Translations under genes and position numbers: made by a program
Shown: piece by piece, positions 9,217 to 18,379 of the stretch
Layout of the letters: each line of letters begins with the position of its first letter
Numbering within the stretch: position 1 is the stretch's first letter
The notes under the pieces: model-generated
What the model saw: the letters and a program-made list of their open reading frames with translations, nothing else
What the model was told of the DNA's origin: nothing
Database searches by the model: none
DNA from: Hofstenia miamia
Lineage: Eukaryota; Xenacoelomorpha; Acoela
Direction of reading: 5' to 3'
Length of the DNA: 20,394 nucleotides
Assembly (NCBI GenBank): GCA_004352715.1
Contig: SCFE01000059.1
Span: 1,320,348-1,340,741, forward strand

Positions 9217-9438
9217 TCAGCCTTGAAACTGAATCACTACTAGCTCTTCCTTAGTTAGAAACTCAGTTAAGAAAATCTTCATAAACCCAACTATGTCTTT
9301 ATTGGACGTTTCTCTGTATTTTTGGTCTTGTGTAGCATCTCCTACGAGGCTTGACATCAATTTATTCAAATCTCTGCATTGGAATGTGTGGTGAACTAGC
9401 AGGTAAGGATCTAACGGTTTCTTACTGATTCGCTTCAT
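9217..9438 (-). CDS. Candidate coding segment or exon, unidentified
   Basis: A 73-codon minus-strand frame reads through SKKPLDPYLLVHHTFQCRDL and ends with FLTEFLTKEELVVIQFQG. Its residue use is balanced, unlike chance ORFs here. The closing segment has some likeness to the start of BEN domains, which often have a hydrophobic helix followed by F-t-x-E-E-L and a small polar run, but this is a weak impression from one short block. Possible donors (CAG/GTAGCA) lie just past the stop, so the true end may be a splice site near 9210. It could equally be part of a transposon. Confidence 0.25.
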   Translation of the reverse strand: MKRISKKPLDPYLLVHHTFQCRDLNKLMSSLVGDATQDQKYRETSNKDIVGFMKIFLTEFLTKEELVVIQFQG

Positions 9439-9510
9439 CAGTAACTATTACTATTAACTATTAATAACGGACAATTTAGCCATCATTGTTTAGATAAAGT
9501 AGCTTTGCAG

Positions 9511-10510
9511 NNNNNNNNNNNNNNNNNNNNNNNNNNNNNNNNNNNNNNNNNNNNNNNNNNNNNNNNNNNNNNNNNNNNNNNNNNNNNNNNNNNNNNNNNN
9601 NNNNNNNNNNNNNNNNNNNNNNNNNNNNNNNNNNNNNNNNNNNNNNNNNNNNNNNNNNNNNNNNNNNNNNNNNNNNNNNNNNNNNNNNNNNNNNNNNNNN
9701 NNNNNNNNNNNNNNNNNNNNNNNNNNNNNNNNNNNNNNNNNNNNNNNNNNNNNNNNNNNNNNNNNNNNNNNNNNNNNNNNNNNNNNNNNNNNNNNNNNNN
9801 NNNNNNNNNNNNNNNNNNNNNNNNNNNNNNNNNNNNNNNNNNNNNNNNNNNNNNNNNNNNNNNNNNNNNNNNNNNNNNNNNNNNNNNNNNNNNNNNNNNN
9901 NNNNNNNNNNNNNNNNNNNNNNNNNNNNNNNNNNNNNNNNNNNNNNNNNNNNNNNNNNNNNNNNNNNNNNNNNNNNNNNNNNNNNNNNNNNNNNNNNNNN
10001 NNNNNNNNNNNNNNNNNNNNNNNNNNNNNNNNNNNNNNNNNNNNNNNNNNNNNNNNNNNNNNNNNNNNNNNNNNNNNNNNNNNNNNNNNNNNNNNNNNNN
10101 NNNNNNNNNNNNNNNNNNNNNNNNNNNNNNNNNNNNNNNNNNNNNNNNNNNNNNNNNNNNNNNNNNNNNNNNNNNNNNNNNNNNNNNNNNNNNNNNNNNN
10201 NNNNNNNNNNNNNNNNNNNNNNNNNNNNNNNNNNNNNNNNNNNNNNNNNNNNNNNNNNNNNNNNNNNNNNNNNNNNNNNNNNNNNNNNNNNNNNNNNNNN
10301 NNNNNNNNNNNNNNNNNNNNNNNNNNNNNNNNNNNNNNNNNNNNNNNNNNNNNNNNNNNNNNNNNNNNNNNNNNNNNNNNNNNNNNNNNNNNNNNNNNNN
10401 NNNNNNNNNNNNNNNNNNNNNNNNNNNNNNNNNNNNNNNNNNNNNNNNNNNNNNNNNNNNNNNNNNNNNNNNNNNNNNNNNNNNNNNNNNNNNNNNNNNN
10501 NNNNNNNNNN
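9511..10510. other. Assembly gap, exactly 1000 N
   Basis: A round 1000-base run suggests a placeholder of unknown true size. Confidence 0.99.
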
Positions 10511-10511
10511 T

Positions 10512-10583
10512 GTACCCTACCTTAATGAGGTGCTTACTAAAGGCTCAGCACAACTCGACTTAGACTCATCTTGCAAAGTGTGA
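10512..10583 (+). CDS. Possible C-terminal coding fragment emerging from the gap
   Basis: The frame that starts at 10512 reads VPYLNEVLTKGSAQLDLDSS and three more residues before a stop. The residue composition is coding-like, but the segment is short and begins at a gap edge. No family is recognised. Confidence 0.2.
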   Translation, partial: VPYLNEVLTKGSAQLDLDSSCKV

Positions 10584-11342
10584 TAATCAATTGCAACCAG
10601 GCTTGTCACTAGCTATTTAATTAACTAATATAGGAAGAGCCATTACTGAAAACTATTGGCTTAAAAATAATTAATTAAACAAGTAGCAGCTTCCTATCCT
10701 ACATATACTAATCGTAATAGAATAAAACAATCTTGTTATTGGTCACTTTATAGTCGCTAATTTGAATGTAGAAAAGAATAATATGTCCTATGTTTGGCTT
10801 ACTAGCCTTATTGCGAATTTGTTATCAGGACTTACATGTACGAAGGGAATTGATAGTCAGCTAAACGGGTAAGGAAATCAAAAAACTCCTATTTGTATAC
10901 CTAACTTATGTGCGGTTCTGTGATCAGGGGCGCAGAACCTTGAATCGTTCCCATCATGGGATCCTGNACCACTACTCGACATGAACCGTTTAGCTTGACA
11001 TTGACTTTAACTAATCAAACCATGAAAATCTAAAGATACGAATTCAGAAGAATTCACTTCAACAATTTTTCCAATGTTCTTACTCTATTTATAGTTAATT
11101 TCAAAAAAGTTCCTGTCGATTTAAATTTTTAATTTATTCAGCTGCCAAAGTTGGCAAAAAATAATGAGAAGCGATTTCGCCCCCTTCGTTTTGCCAATTA
11201 ATGCTTTCGACAAGTACTAATTTTTTACATTTGTGTTTGATAAATCTTAGTTGCAAAATACAATAAATTAAATTGCTAAATAAATTTCTAATCATTTTTG
11301 TTTCTCTTTTTCTTTTCTTTGACTGACTTCTTTTCTCTTTAG
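10584..11342. other. Unassigned stretch with a small structured, GC-richer core
   Basis: The core at 10850-11000 contains a 7-bp stem, GGTTCTG (10914-10920) with CAGAACC (10933-10939), enclosing a 12-base loop, and a second small palindrome CCCATCATGGG just after it. GTCAGCTAAACGG near 10857 is matched in reverse complement by CCGTTTAGCTTGAC near 10987. A lone N sits at 10967. I could not match this to any tRNA, rRNA or known intron core. The rest is AT-rich and shows no gene. Confidence 0.35.
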
Positions 11343-11398
11343 CAGCTAATTTGGTGGATTATGCTACAGTATCGATAAATATTTCGAAGCAAAAATAA
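11343..11398 (+). CDS. Possible terminal exon, unidentified gene
   Basis: A long pyrimidine tract (about 11295-11340) containing a branch-point-like CTGAC ends in the acceptor CTCTTTAG at 11342. The frame entering with CA then reads ANLVDYATVSINISKQK and stops at 11396-11398. The splice signal is the best acceptor in the window. What follows is AT-rich and could be a 3' untranslated region, which would then include the 985-bp duplicated block. The peptide is too short to identify. Confidence 0.3.
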
Positions 11399-11613
11399 TT
11401 TTTAAAAATATAAATACATGCTTCCACAGACGCATACTCTCACCATACAGAGAAAACGAACATTTATAAATAATAACCTTATTTACAAAGAAAATATAAA
11501 ATAAATTATGATAATGTTTATATAATGATTCATCTTCAGATCAATGAACAAGGATAATATTCGTCATAAGTTCATGTTGGTGTGGGAATGGTGTAGGAAA
11601 CATAGGCAATGTG

Positions 11614-13584
11614 TAGTTGGACGTTATGAATTTCAGACATTAGTATCTAAAGTAATGATTAATATACAAGTCAAACGAGGGGATACATCACAATATAAAA
11701 CACATGACAATTAAAAGCTTGAACAAATGCAATTAAAAATGAGTATTAACAAACAAACGACGTTTTTGTTATAATAATGTATATAATTAATTTAACATTG
11801 GACATTAAATTCGCAGCAATTCGTTAAAATAAAAATAATTCTGATAATTGTAATTTACGGCATTTATTTCTATATTTATAAATATATCATGCTATCTCGT
11901 ATTTAGAAAATGTTCCTAAGTTGTTTTAATATCTAATGTACAAAATCTAGTTTAAATCATTTAACAATTACTGGTTCTGTTTTTATAATCTCATTAATAA
12001 TTACAAGTATATAGTAATTAGATTTATTGTTTTGAGTACTATACTTATGCTTAAATTCATTTAATATAGTATTGATATTCATTTTCAATTTAAAAACTTT
12101 GCTTCTTTTCGTGTAGAATTATTTTAATAACCATAATTATTTTTCATGAGCATTTATTGCAATTTTGCAAACTGTGTATGAGAATGTGTTTTGTAAAATC
12201 AATCAATTCAATCATTTTTGCGTAAATGTATTTTTTTATGAAAATGTGTTAGTCTTTTTGTAATTAAAAATGTTTTGCGAGATTCATGACATCTAATTGA
12301 TTCATTTTTGAAATTGTGTTATGTATTCATTTGAGATTATCAAAAATTTCTCATTGACTGAAGAAAAATGCGAATGTTAACGCTTTTATCATAGCAAAGA
12401 TGTATATAGCATTGAAAGCATTTTGTTTTTAGTTTAGAAATTTGAAGTTTCACTCTTCCACTTTGTAGATCAATACATAAATGCACATGTTAGGAACAAG
12501 GTTAGCAACGATTTTTATATTCCTTTTCTTTAAAGTTTATACAATACGTGTGTTATTATCTCATTTTCTCAGAATTCTGCATTTCATGAACGTTTGGGNT
12601 AGTTGGACGTTATGAATTTCAGACATTAGTATCTAAAGTAATGATTAATATACAAGTCAAACGAGGGGATACATCACAATATAAAACACATGACAATTAA
12701 AAGCTTGAACAAATGCAATTAAAAATGAGTATTAACAAACAAACGACGTTTTTGTTATAATAATGTATATAATTAATTTAACATTGGACATTAAATTCGC
12801 AGCAATTCGTTAAAATAAAAATAATTCTGATAATTGTAATTTACGGCATTTATTTCTATATTTATAAATATATCATGCTATCTCGTATTTAGAAAATGTT
12901 CCTAAGTTGTTTTAATATCTAATGTACAAAATCTAGTTTAAATCATTTAACAATTACTGGTTCTGTTTTTATAATCTCATTAATAATTACAAGTATATAG
13001 TAATTAGATTTATTGTTTTGAGTACTATACTTATGCTTAAATTCATTTAATATAGTATTGATATTCATTTTCAATTTAAAAACTTTGCTTCTTTTCGTGT
13101 AGAATTATTTTAATAACCATAATTATTTTTCATGAGCATTTATTGCAATTTTGCAAACTGTGTATGAGAATGTGTTTTGTAAAATCAATCAATTCAATCA
13201 TTTTTGCGTAAATGTATTTTTTTATGAAAATGTGTTAGTCTTTTTGTAATTAAAAATGTTTTGCGAGATTCATGACATCTAATTGATTCATTTTTGAAAT
13301 TGTGTTATGTATTCATTTGAGATTATCAAAAATTTCTCATTGACTGAAGAAAAATGCGAATGTTAACGCTTTTATCATAGCAAAGATGTATATAGCATTG
13401 AAAGCATTTTGTTTTTAGTTTAGAAATTTGAAGTTTCACTCTTCCACTTTGTAGATCAATACATAAATGCACATGTTAGGAACAAGGTTAGCAACGATTT
13501 TTATATTCCTTTTCTTTAAAGTTTATACAATACGTGTGTTATTATCTCATTTTCTCAGAATTCTGCATTTCATGAACGTTTGGG
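11614..13584. repeat. 985-bp exact direct duplication joined by one N
   Basis: Copy one is 11614-12598, the N is 12599 and copy two is 12600-13584. The copies have equal length and I found no difference between them on reading. Neither contains a coding frame of note. Identity over almost 1 kb of AT-rich non-coding DNA plus the single-N join strongly suggests that two contigs with a 985-bp overlap were placed end to end without merging. A very recent tandem duplication is the alternative. Confidence 0.85.
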
Positions 13585-14049
13585 AATGCATACAATTTTT
13601 TATTTTGAAAGCGTATAAACATAATCATTTTTTACATTAATGCATTTTGTGTCAATCCGAGGTATTTATTTGTTGTGAGATATTGTTCTTTTAGTTGACA
13701 TCTCATAAGCGTTTAATACTATTTGGAAATGCAAAAAAATTTTCATTATGAAAAAACTAATAAATATATCATATTTAACCGCTTTGTGCTTTCTGTGAAA
13801 CAATGCAAACCTTTTTTTTAAATAGATTGTATATCTTTTGATTCTTAATGCTTTTTGAAATATTATTTCTATTAATTTTTGTAGATATTTCTGTTAAAAA
13901 TGTAATCAATTTACTACTGGTAAATATACACAATATACTAACGATACATTGTAATCACTTATTAGAATTGCGTGACATCCGAAGTCAACTCTAGAGTAGT
14001 TAATAAACAACAACAAACAAACAACAACAACATATATTTAAATTCTCAT
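13585..14049. other. AT-rich stretch with a short CAA-rich microsatellite
   Basis: No gene is seen. A CAA/CAAA-rich tract occupies about 14005-14033. On the minus strand this reads as GTT-rich sequence just past the 3' side of the LINE, and may be the LINE's tail. Confidence 0.5.
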
Positions 14050-15400
14050 GTACAAATACATACCTTAAATTTACAAACTTATTAAGGATATAAATATTGC
14101 AACTTTCTTCAGCTCAGTTATCACAGTAAATATTTGTTTCTTGGTCAAGATGAGTACAAGAAATTGGATAGAACAACTTATCGAAAGAGGTTTAAACTTC
14201 CCAATTTTTTTAATTGACCTTACCATACGTCATTTTCTTTATGATGTTATTTGCCTCGTCTTCAAAATTCAATTTATTATCAATTACTACTCTCAAATAT
14301 TTCATTTTTGGTGATTCTTGAATGACGTTGTTACATATCTAAATACATTTTAATGTTGATTCCTTTTTTCTATTCTTAATTAATAATAATTATTTTTCAA
14401 TATTTACTTTTAGCAAATTGTTATTAAAGAATGATTGCAATTTATCGACATTTTCTTTTTAAAGTTAAAATTTCATTACAATAAATGACAGTATCATTTG
14501 CAATTGGTACATGATTACTATTAATGTACTGATGACTTAAATAGTAATTGACCCTGTACTGTTCCTTGCGGTACTCCATGGTTTAGTTCTATTGAATTTG
14601 ATATTTCTTTTTTGAGTTTCACATTCTGATATCTATTACTTAAATAACTATTTAATAACTCTATTAATGAATCACTAAAATTATAAATCTGCTTTAACTT
14701 TTCCAATAAAATAGAATGGTTTGTTGAATTAAATGCCTTTGAAATAGCTAGTGATGCTATATATATATTTTCATTCCTATCTAAATTTGATCTCCAGTCT
14801 TCAACAGCATAAAGTAAAGCATCATTTGTAGATGTATCTTTTTGAAATCCAACCTGATGTTTTGATATTAATTCATTTTGTTCCACATATAGGTTAATTT
14901 GGTTGTATAATAATTTTTCAAACATTTTATTAATTACTGTTAATGCTGAAATTTGTCGGTAATTTTTTGCAAGATCTTTGCTTCCTTTCTTATATATTGG
15001 TGTAACTTTAGCAATTTTTAAGTAATCAGGATAAGTTAATTCAGCCAAGCGTTGATTAAATAAGTCACACAGAAGTCTCAATAAAATATCTGAGGCACCT
15101 TTCAACAACGAAGGAGGAAATTTACAATGACCTTTCGCTTTGTTATAATTAATCTTCTTTGTTTCTTTGTAAAATTCTACTAAGGTAATAAAACTTGGTT
15201 AATAGGGATCATCACTTTTTTTAATATTGCGATGCTTATGATGATGAAATTTTTAAACTTTGTATTTAGGTTGTCAGTAATTCCTAATTTCACAAATCTT
15301 TCATTTAAAATATTACTGATTTCTTTGTCATTTTAAATACATTCACCATTATCATTCAATATATAAGGAATTCCATTTTCTCTTTAAAATTTCAAAAAGG
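14050..15400 (-). pseudogene. LINE reverse transcriptase, broken
   Basis: The best open block, 15108-14521, contains AKVTPIYKKGSKDLAKNYRQ, then the QVGFQKDTST block, then ISKAFNSTNHSILLEKL, YLSNRYQNVKL and GVPQGTVQGQLLF, which are RT motifs in the correct order. The methionine at 15108 is not a true start: the frame continues upstream as NKAKGHCKFPPSLL, and earlier as ISNILNERFVKLGI, the usual linker before RT. Downstream, about 14495, IANDTVIYC stands where the catalytic box FADD is expected, so the first aspartate of the pair is asparagine. The first catalytic aspartate (SKAFD) is also asparagine. Further fragments, YLRVVIDNKLNFED and NNIIKKM, follow with stops between. The enzyme cannot be active. 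Confidence 0.85.
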
Positions 15401-15439
15401 TACAACATTTATGACAGGACTGAAAAGTATTAAAATCCT

Positions 15440-15640
15440 CCATGTGCAAATTCATCTTTATAGCATGAGTCGACAACGACTTATTGAGAGGTAGGATATA
15501 ATGCATTAATTATATCCTCACAGAGCCAGGTTCGGTGATACACGCAATTGATACATCATATATGTGTAAAAATTTAAAAGTTCTAAACGTTTTTTAAGGA
15601 TTTCATTGATCCAGTGTTGGAATCGAAGAAAATGACATCA
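15440..15640 (-). pseudogene. AP-endonuclease domain remnant of the LINE
   Basis: Minus-strand frames give SIACITEPG, matching the conserved ITE(T) motif of LINE endonucleases, and then DIINALYPTSQ, a stop, and VVVDSCYKDEFAHGGF, matching the region up to the glycine triplet. The remaining two thirds of the domain, including the catalytic aspartate-histidine region, are absent, and the next recognisable sequence is the RT linker. A frameshift separates the two blocks. The deletion must have removed several hundred bases. Confidence 0.6.
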
Positions 15641-16260
15641 ATATTCACGGGCATAAGTCAATATAGATCTAGACTGATCAATTGGTTAAATACATATAGT
15701 TCTGAATTTTTTATCCGATTTCGTTTAGAATCAACTCCACTTTCAACTATTTTGTACGTTTCTTCAAAAACCTTTTCTCAAACTCACTCTCCTTTCCATT
15801 TAGCGGTTGCTTGATAAACATGTTATCTTTATGATCTTTAGACAACAAAATTTTACCAACACTTTACGTTTGTCTCAACAATTAATAAAATCGATAATTA
15901 TTGGTCGGTGTTTTCCATCCGAATGCTTTCCAATTCTATATAGATCAGCAAGAACATTTTTACAATCAACACCAATGGAATCAAACATTTGCTCAACTTT
16001 ATCTTGATCACATTTCATTCTTTCAATAGATCTCGCGGATTTTTCAAGTTAATGTACACCAAATGTAATAATCTTTTTCTTAGTATCATTGTGATCATTT
16101 TTTCGTACCGTGGGCATATCTGTTGAAGATTTTTTAGATTCTAAACTGTTTGTGAGTGTATGATCTTGTGGCTATTCAATACATTTTTTTGCAGATTCTT
16201 AAATTGCTTAATTTATGTTTCCAGGCCACTTATCATTTGTGAGATAGTCTGATTTCTAAT
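15641..16260 (-). pseudogene. LINE ORF1-like protein, broken
   Basis: A minus-strand frame at about 16065-15840 reads DQDKVEQMFDSIGVDCKNVL, then LYRIGKHSDGKHRPIIIDF, then a stop and KRKVLVKFCCLK. It resumes in other frames as FIKQPLNGKESEFEKRFL and SGVDSKRNRIKNSELYVFN. The R.GK...RPI.V.F block followed by FIK..L...E and a basic helix is the pattern of ORF1 proteins in CR1/Jockey-type and related LINEs. Upstream, about 16255-16150, a segment with spaced hydrophobic residues (ISQMISGLET) resembles a coiled coil. Such proteins bind the element RNA; this copy has at least three stops and two frameshifts. Confidence 0.6.
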
Positions 16261-16405
16261 TCAATCTATTGAACCACCACCTACGCATGGAGTGCACTAG
16301 CGTAAAAGTGTCTTTTATATTGCATTACAACATCAATGTATGCAGTAAAAAACTTTGTGCATTTCTTCGCCCAATGCATCATAGACTTTCAGCAAAAACA
16401 TTTGA

Positions 16406-16407
<2 letters not shown>

Positions 16408-16440
<33 letters not shown>

Positions 16441-16484
16441 CATATATATATATATATATATATGTAAAATATATATATATGATA
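16408..16484. repeat. TA microsatellite
   Basis: Almost pure TA dinucleotides with CA interruptions. The 72-codon plus-strand ORF that reads through it (16269-16487) is an artefact of the repeat. Confidence 0.95.
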
Positions 16485-16568
16485 TGATACATAAAGGTAG
16501 ATCTCCTTGTGAATTCTTGTGCTAAATATTTGAATTTTGACAATGTTTTTTTTAATTTTGTGAATGTA

Positions 16569-17054
16569 TTAATAAGGCAAATTTTCTTTTCCTATGTGAA
16601 TTTTTAACCCAATTTCTAGTAGCGTTAATTTTAAGAAAGAAAGAGATTTGTCCATATCTTTGAAAAATTTTCTCCAAACCTCGTAAGAAATACTAAAAGC
16701 CTTTTGTATGGACACGTCCATGGGCTTGGGGATTTTCATGCAATGATGAAGATTTATGCTAAAACTTATTCTGGTTCCTGAAATACATGCAAATAAGATA
16801 TTTTTCAATGAGAAATCCGATGCATTTAAAAAAATATTCAAAGTCTTTTCATACCTAGAATCCAGATAATGAGGCGTTTTAATGTCCGTGGTAATAATAA
16901 CTACCCTGAAATACTTTGTTTTATGAAGAAGACCCTTTGAAGTCTCGTCCAGCGCATCTTGCGCAAATTCAAAAGGTTGTTTCGAAACAACCTCTGAATT
17001 GCGCAAAGCACGCCTGGATGAGACACAGCAGTACAAAATAGAAAGAAGATACAA
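16569..17054 (-). CDS. 161-codon ORF of unknown nature
   Basis: This is one of the longest open frames here. It reads with balanced residue use (for example EKTLNIFLNASDFSLKNILF and SISYEVWRKFFKDM) and ends in GKENLPY. I recognise no family. Its 5' part overlaps the 83-bp palindrome at 16942-17024, so the initial 40 or so residues are unlikely to be functional protein. It may be a remnant of a transposon ORF or a long chance frame in a locally less AT-rich stretch. Confidence 0.25.
   Translation of the reverse strand: MYLLSILYCCVSSRRALRNSEVVSKQPFEFAQDALDETSKGLLHKTKYFRVVIITTDIKTPHYLDSRYEKTLNIFLNASDFSLKNILFACISGTRISFSINLHHCMKIPKPMDVSIQKAFSISYEVWRKFFKDMDKSLSFLKLTLLEIGLKIHIGKENLPY
16942..17024. 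repeat. 83-bp imperfect palindrome with a 20-bp perfect core
   Basis: The core AGGTTGTTTCGAAACAACCT at 16974-16993 is perfectly self-complementary. Outside it the arms continue to pair, GTCTCGTCCAG at the left end with CTGGATGAGAC at the right end, and TTGCGCAAATTC with GAATTGCGCAA, with a few mismatches and one-base bulges. No target duplication is visible. The DNA or its RNA could fold into a long hairpin. Confidence 0.85.
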
Positions 17055-17483
17055 TCCTCTATCTTGTGGTTTTTTCAGATTTTAAATATCTTCGTTATTT
17101 CTTGAGTTACAAGCGCTTAAAAATTATTTAGAGAAACCATCGCAGATATTGAAAAAATCCCGGAATAATTAGTGTTAAAATTTACGTTATTACTGCATTA
17201 GTTTTATCAAAAAAATGCCATTGAGCGGTATTCATAACATGTATATTAATCTATTTGCAAAAATACTATTTAGTAAACTGTAATCTAAATGATTCAGTGC
17301 CACATTGGAAATACAAGTACATTAAGCTAGCTTAAATTGCAAATTTTCTATTGCAGTATAATAATATTATTTTTCTGTCAAAGCTTGAAAATTGACTTCG
17401 CAGTAGCTTTCTGAACTTAGTATACCTCAATTTTAAATTCGCTTTAGTCGCTGAGGGAGATCTACAAGAAAAATCGTGATTAC
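17055..17483. other. AT-rich stretch without a recognisable gene
   Basis: No coding motif, RNA gene or repeat was recognised between the palindrome and the target duplication of the next MITE. Confidence 0.5.
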
Positions 17484-17491
17484 AGAATACC

Positions 17492-17905
17492 CAGGGTTGC
17501 ATATGGAAATGGATCTTTTCATTTCTTTCCATTTTCAGATTATAGAAATGGAAATGGAATGGATCTAAAAATCATTTTAGAAATTGAATTGAATTTAAAT
17601 ACTTTTCAAAAAAGGCAATTTATTTCTTTTGACAATATTCAAAGGAACCAAAATTTATTTAAGTACCAGTAAGATTTTTAAGAACAGTGACAAAATACAT
17701 CAAAGATCCAAAATTAGCCATACACAGCACAAAGCAGATCGAATACAACGACCAAATTTGCTGAAAATCAAATGATATGGGATAAATAACAGCATCAATA
17801 CACTAGTAGAGATAAGCAATTCTAGATTTAATGCTTAATGTGGGAATTTTTGCTCATGATTTGTGACATCTAACCCTAACAATCGCGTTTCCATATGCAA
17901 GGCTG
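17492..17905. mobile_element. hAT-type MITE, 414 bp, with 8-bp target duplication
   Basis: The left end CAGGGTTGCATATGGAAA and the right end TTTCCATATGCAAGGCTG are inverted repeats matching at 16 of 18 positions. The flanking eight bases are identical, AGAATACC, at 17484-17491 and 17906-17913. The CAG...CTG ends and 8-bp duplication indicate the hAT superfamily. Near the left end GGAAATGG recurs several times, a subterminal repeat pattern common in hAT elements. There is no transposase frame, so it is non-autonomous and would need an enzyme supplied in trans. Confidence 0.85.
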
Positions 17906-18108
17906 AGAATACCACTGGTGAACCAAAACAACACGCTTTATTTTTCTGTGGACATCGCTATCTCAACTATTCTTCAGCTACGGCATGCAATCAAATATAC
18001 TCATAAAAAGAAGCGCACTCGTGCCAAAAGTCACTTCCAAACTGAGTTTAAAAGAATTGAAGGAAAATATACATTGTGTATAAAGTCTCTGCTGCATTTA
18101 CATTTGCC

Positions 18109-18304
18109 CATGAACTTCTATAACTCTAACTGGACTGGAACAAATGAATAACAGCAACATTTGGCCGATTTCACTCAGTCATTGAATAATTTCGCTTTTT
18201 AATTCACTAATAAAAGAGTGGAATTAATAAATGATTGAGTAAAATCGGAGAAATGTGTATAAATGATAATTGCTCGAGTCCAGTTAGTGTTATAGAAGTT
18301 CATG
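18109..18304. mobile_element. Foldback MITE, 196 bp, with 7-bp target duplication
   Basis: Nearly the whole element is an inverted repeat. The outer 28 bases, CATGAACTTCTATAAC and onward, pair with the right arm at 27 of 28 positions, and pairing continues inward with more mismatches to a centre near 18206. It is flanked by ATTTGCC on both sides (18102-18108 and 18305-18311). A 7-bp duplication does not fit Tc1/mariner (TA) or Harbinger (3 bp); a hAT-like or unclassified foldback element is possible. A transcript would form a hairpin with arms of about 95 bases. A 77-codon ORF (17918-18151) runs into the left arm and is judged spurious. Confidence 0.8.
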
Positions 18305-18379
18305 ATTTGCCACAAAAAATATTATTACGAAATATAATTCAATGAAACAAATTTTATTTGATAACAAATGAATGCTAAA

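Larger units (their letters stand above)
14050..16260 (-). mobile_element. Degenerate non-LTR retrotransposon, Jockey/CR1 group
   Basis: In minus-strand order the element shows an ORF1-like nucleic-acid-binding protein (about 16260-15650), a remnant of an AP-type endonuclease (about 15640-15440) and a reverse transcriptase (about 15400-14050). This ORF1-endonuclease-RT order is that of the Jockey/CR1 group of LINEs. All three parts carry stops and frameshifts, and most of the endonuclease is deleted. No flanking target duplication was identified. The 5' limit is uncertain, as is the 3' limit, which may be the GTT-rich tail near 14005. Confidence 0.75.

Noticed and set aside
10850-11000. tRNA or rRNA gene
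   Set aside because: No cloverleaf with the T-loop GTTC arrangement and no conserved rRNA core could be recognised.
11614-13584. LTR pair of a retrotransposon
   Set aside because: The two 985-bp copies are adjacent with only one N between them, lack TG...CA ends, and have no internal coding region or primer-binding site.
15614-16007. Two 66-codon plus-strand ORFs
   Set aside because: They are antisense to the LINE ORF1-like frame, which has recognisable motifs on the minus strand.
17918-18151. 77-codon plus-strand ORF
   Set aside because: It runs from just after one MITE into the arm of the foldback element, so part of it is transposon inverted repeat.
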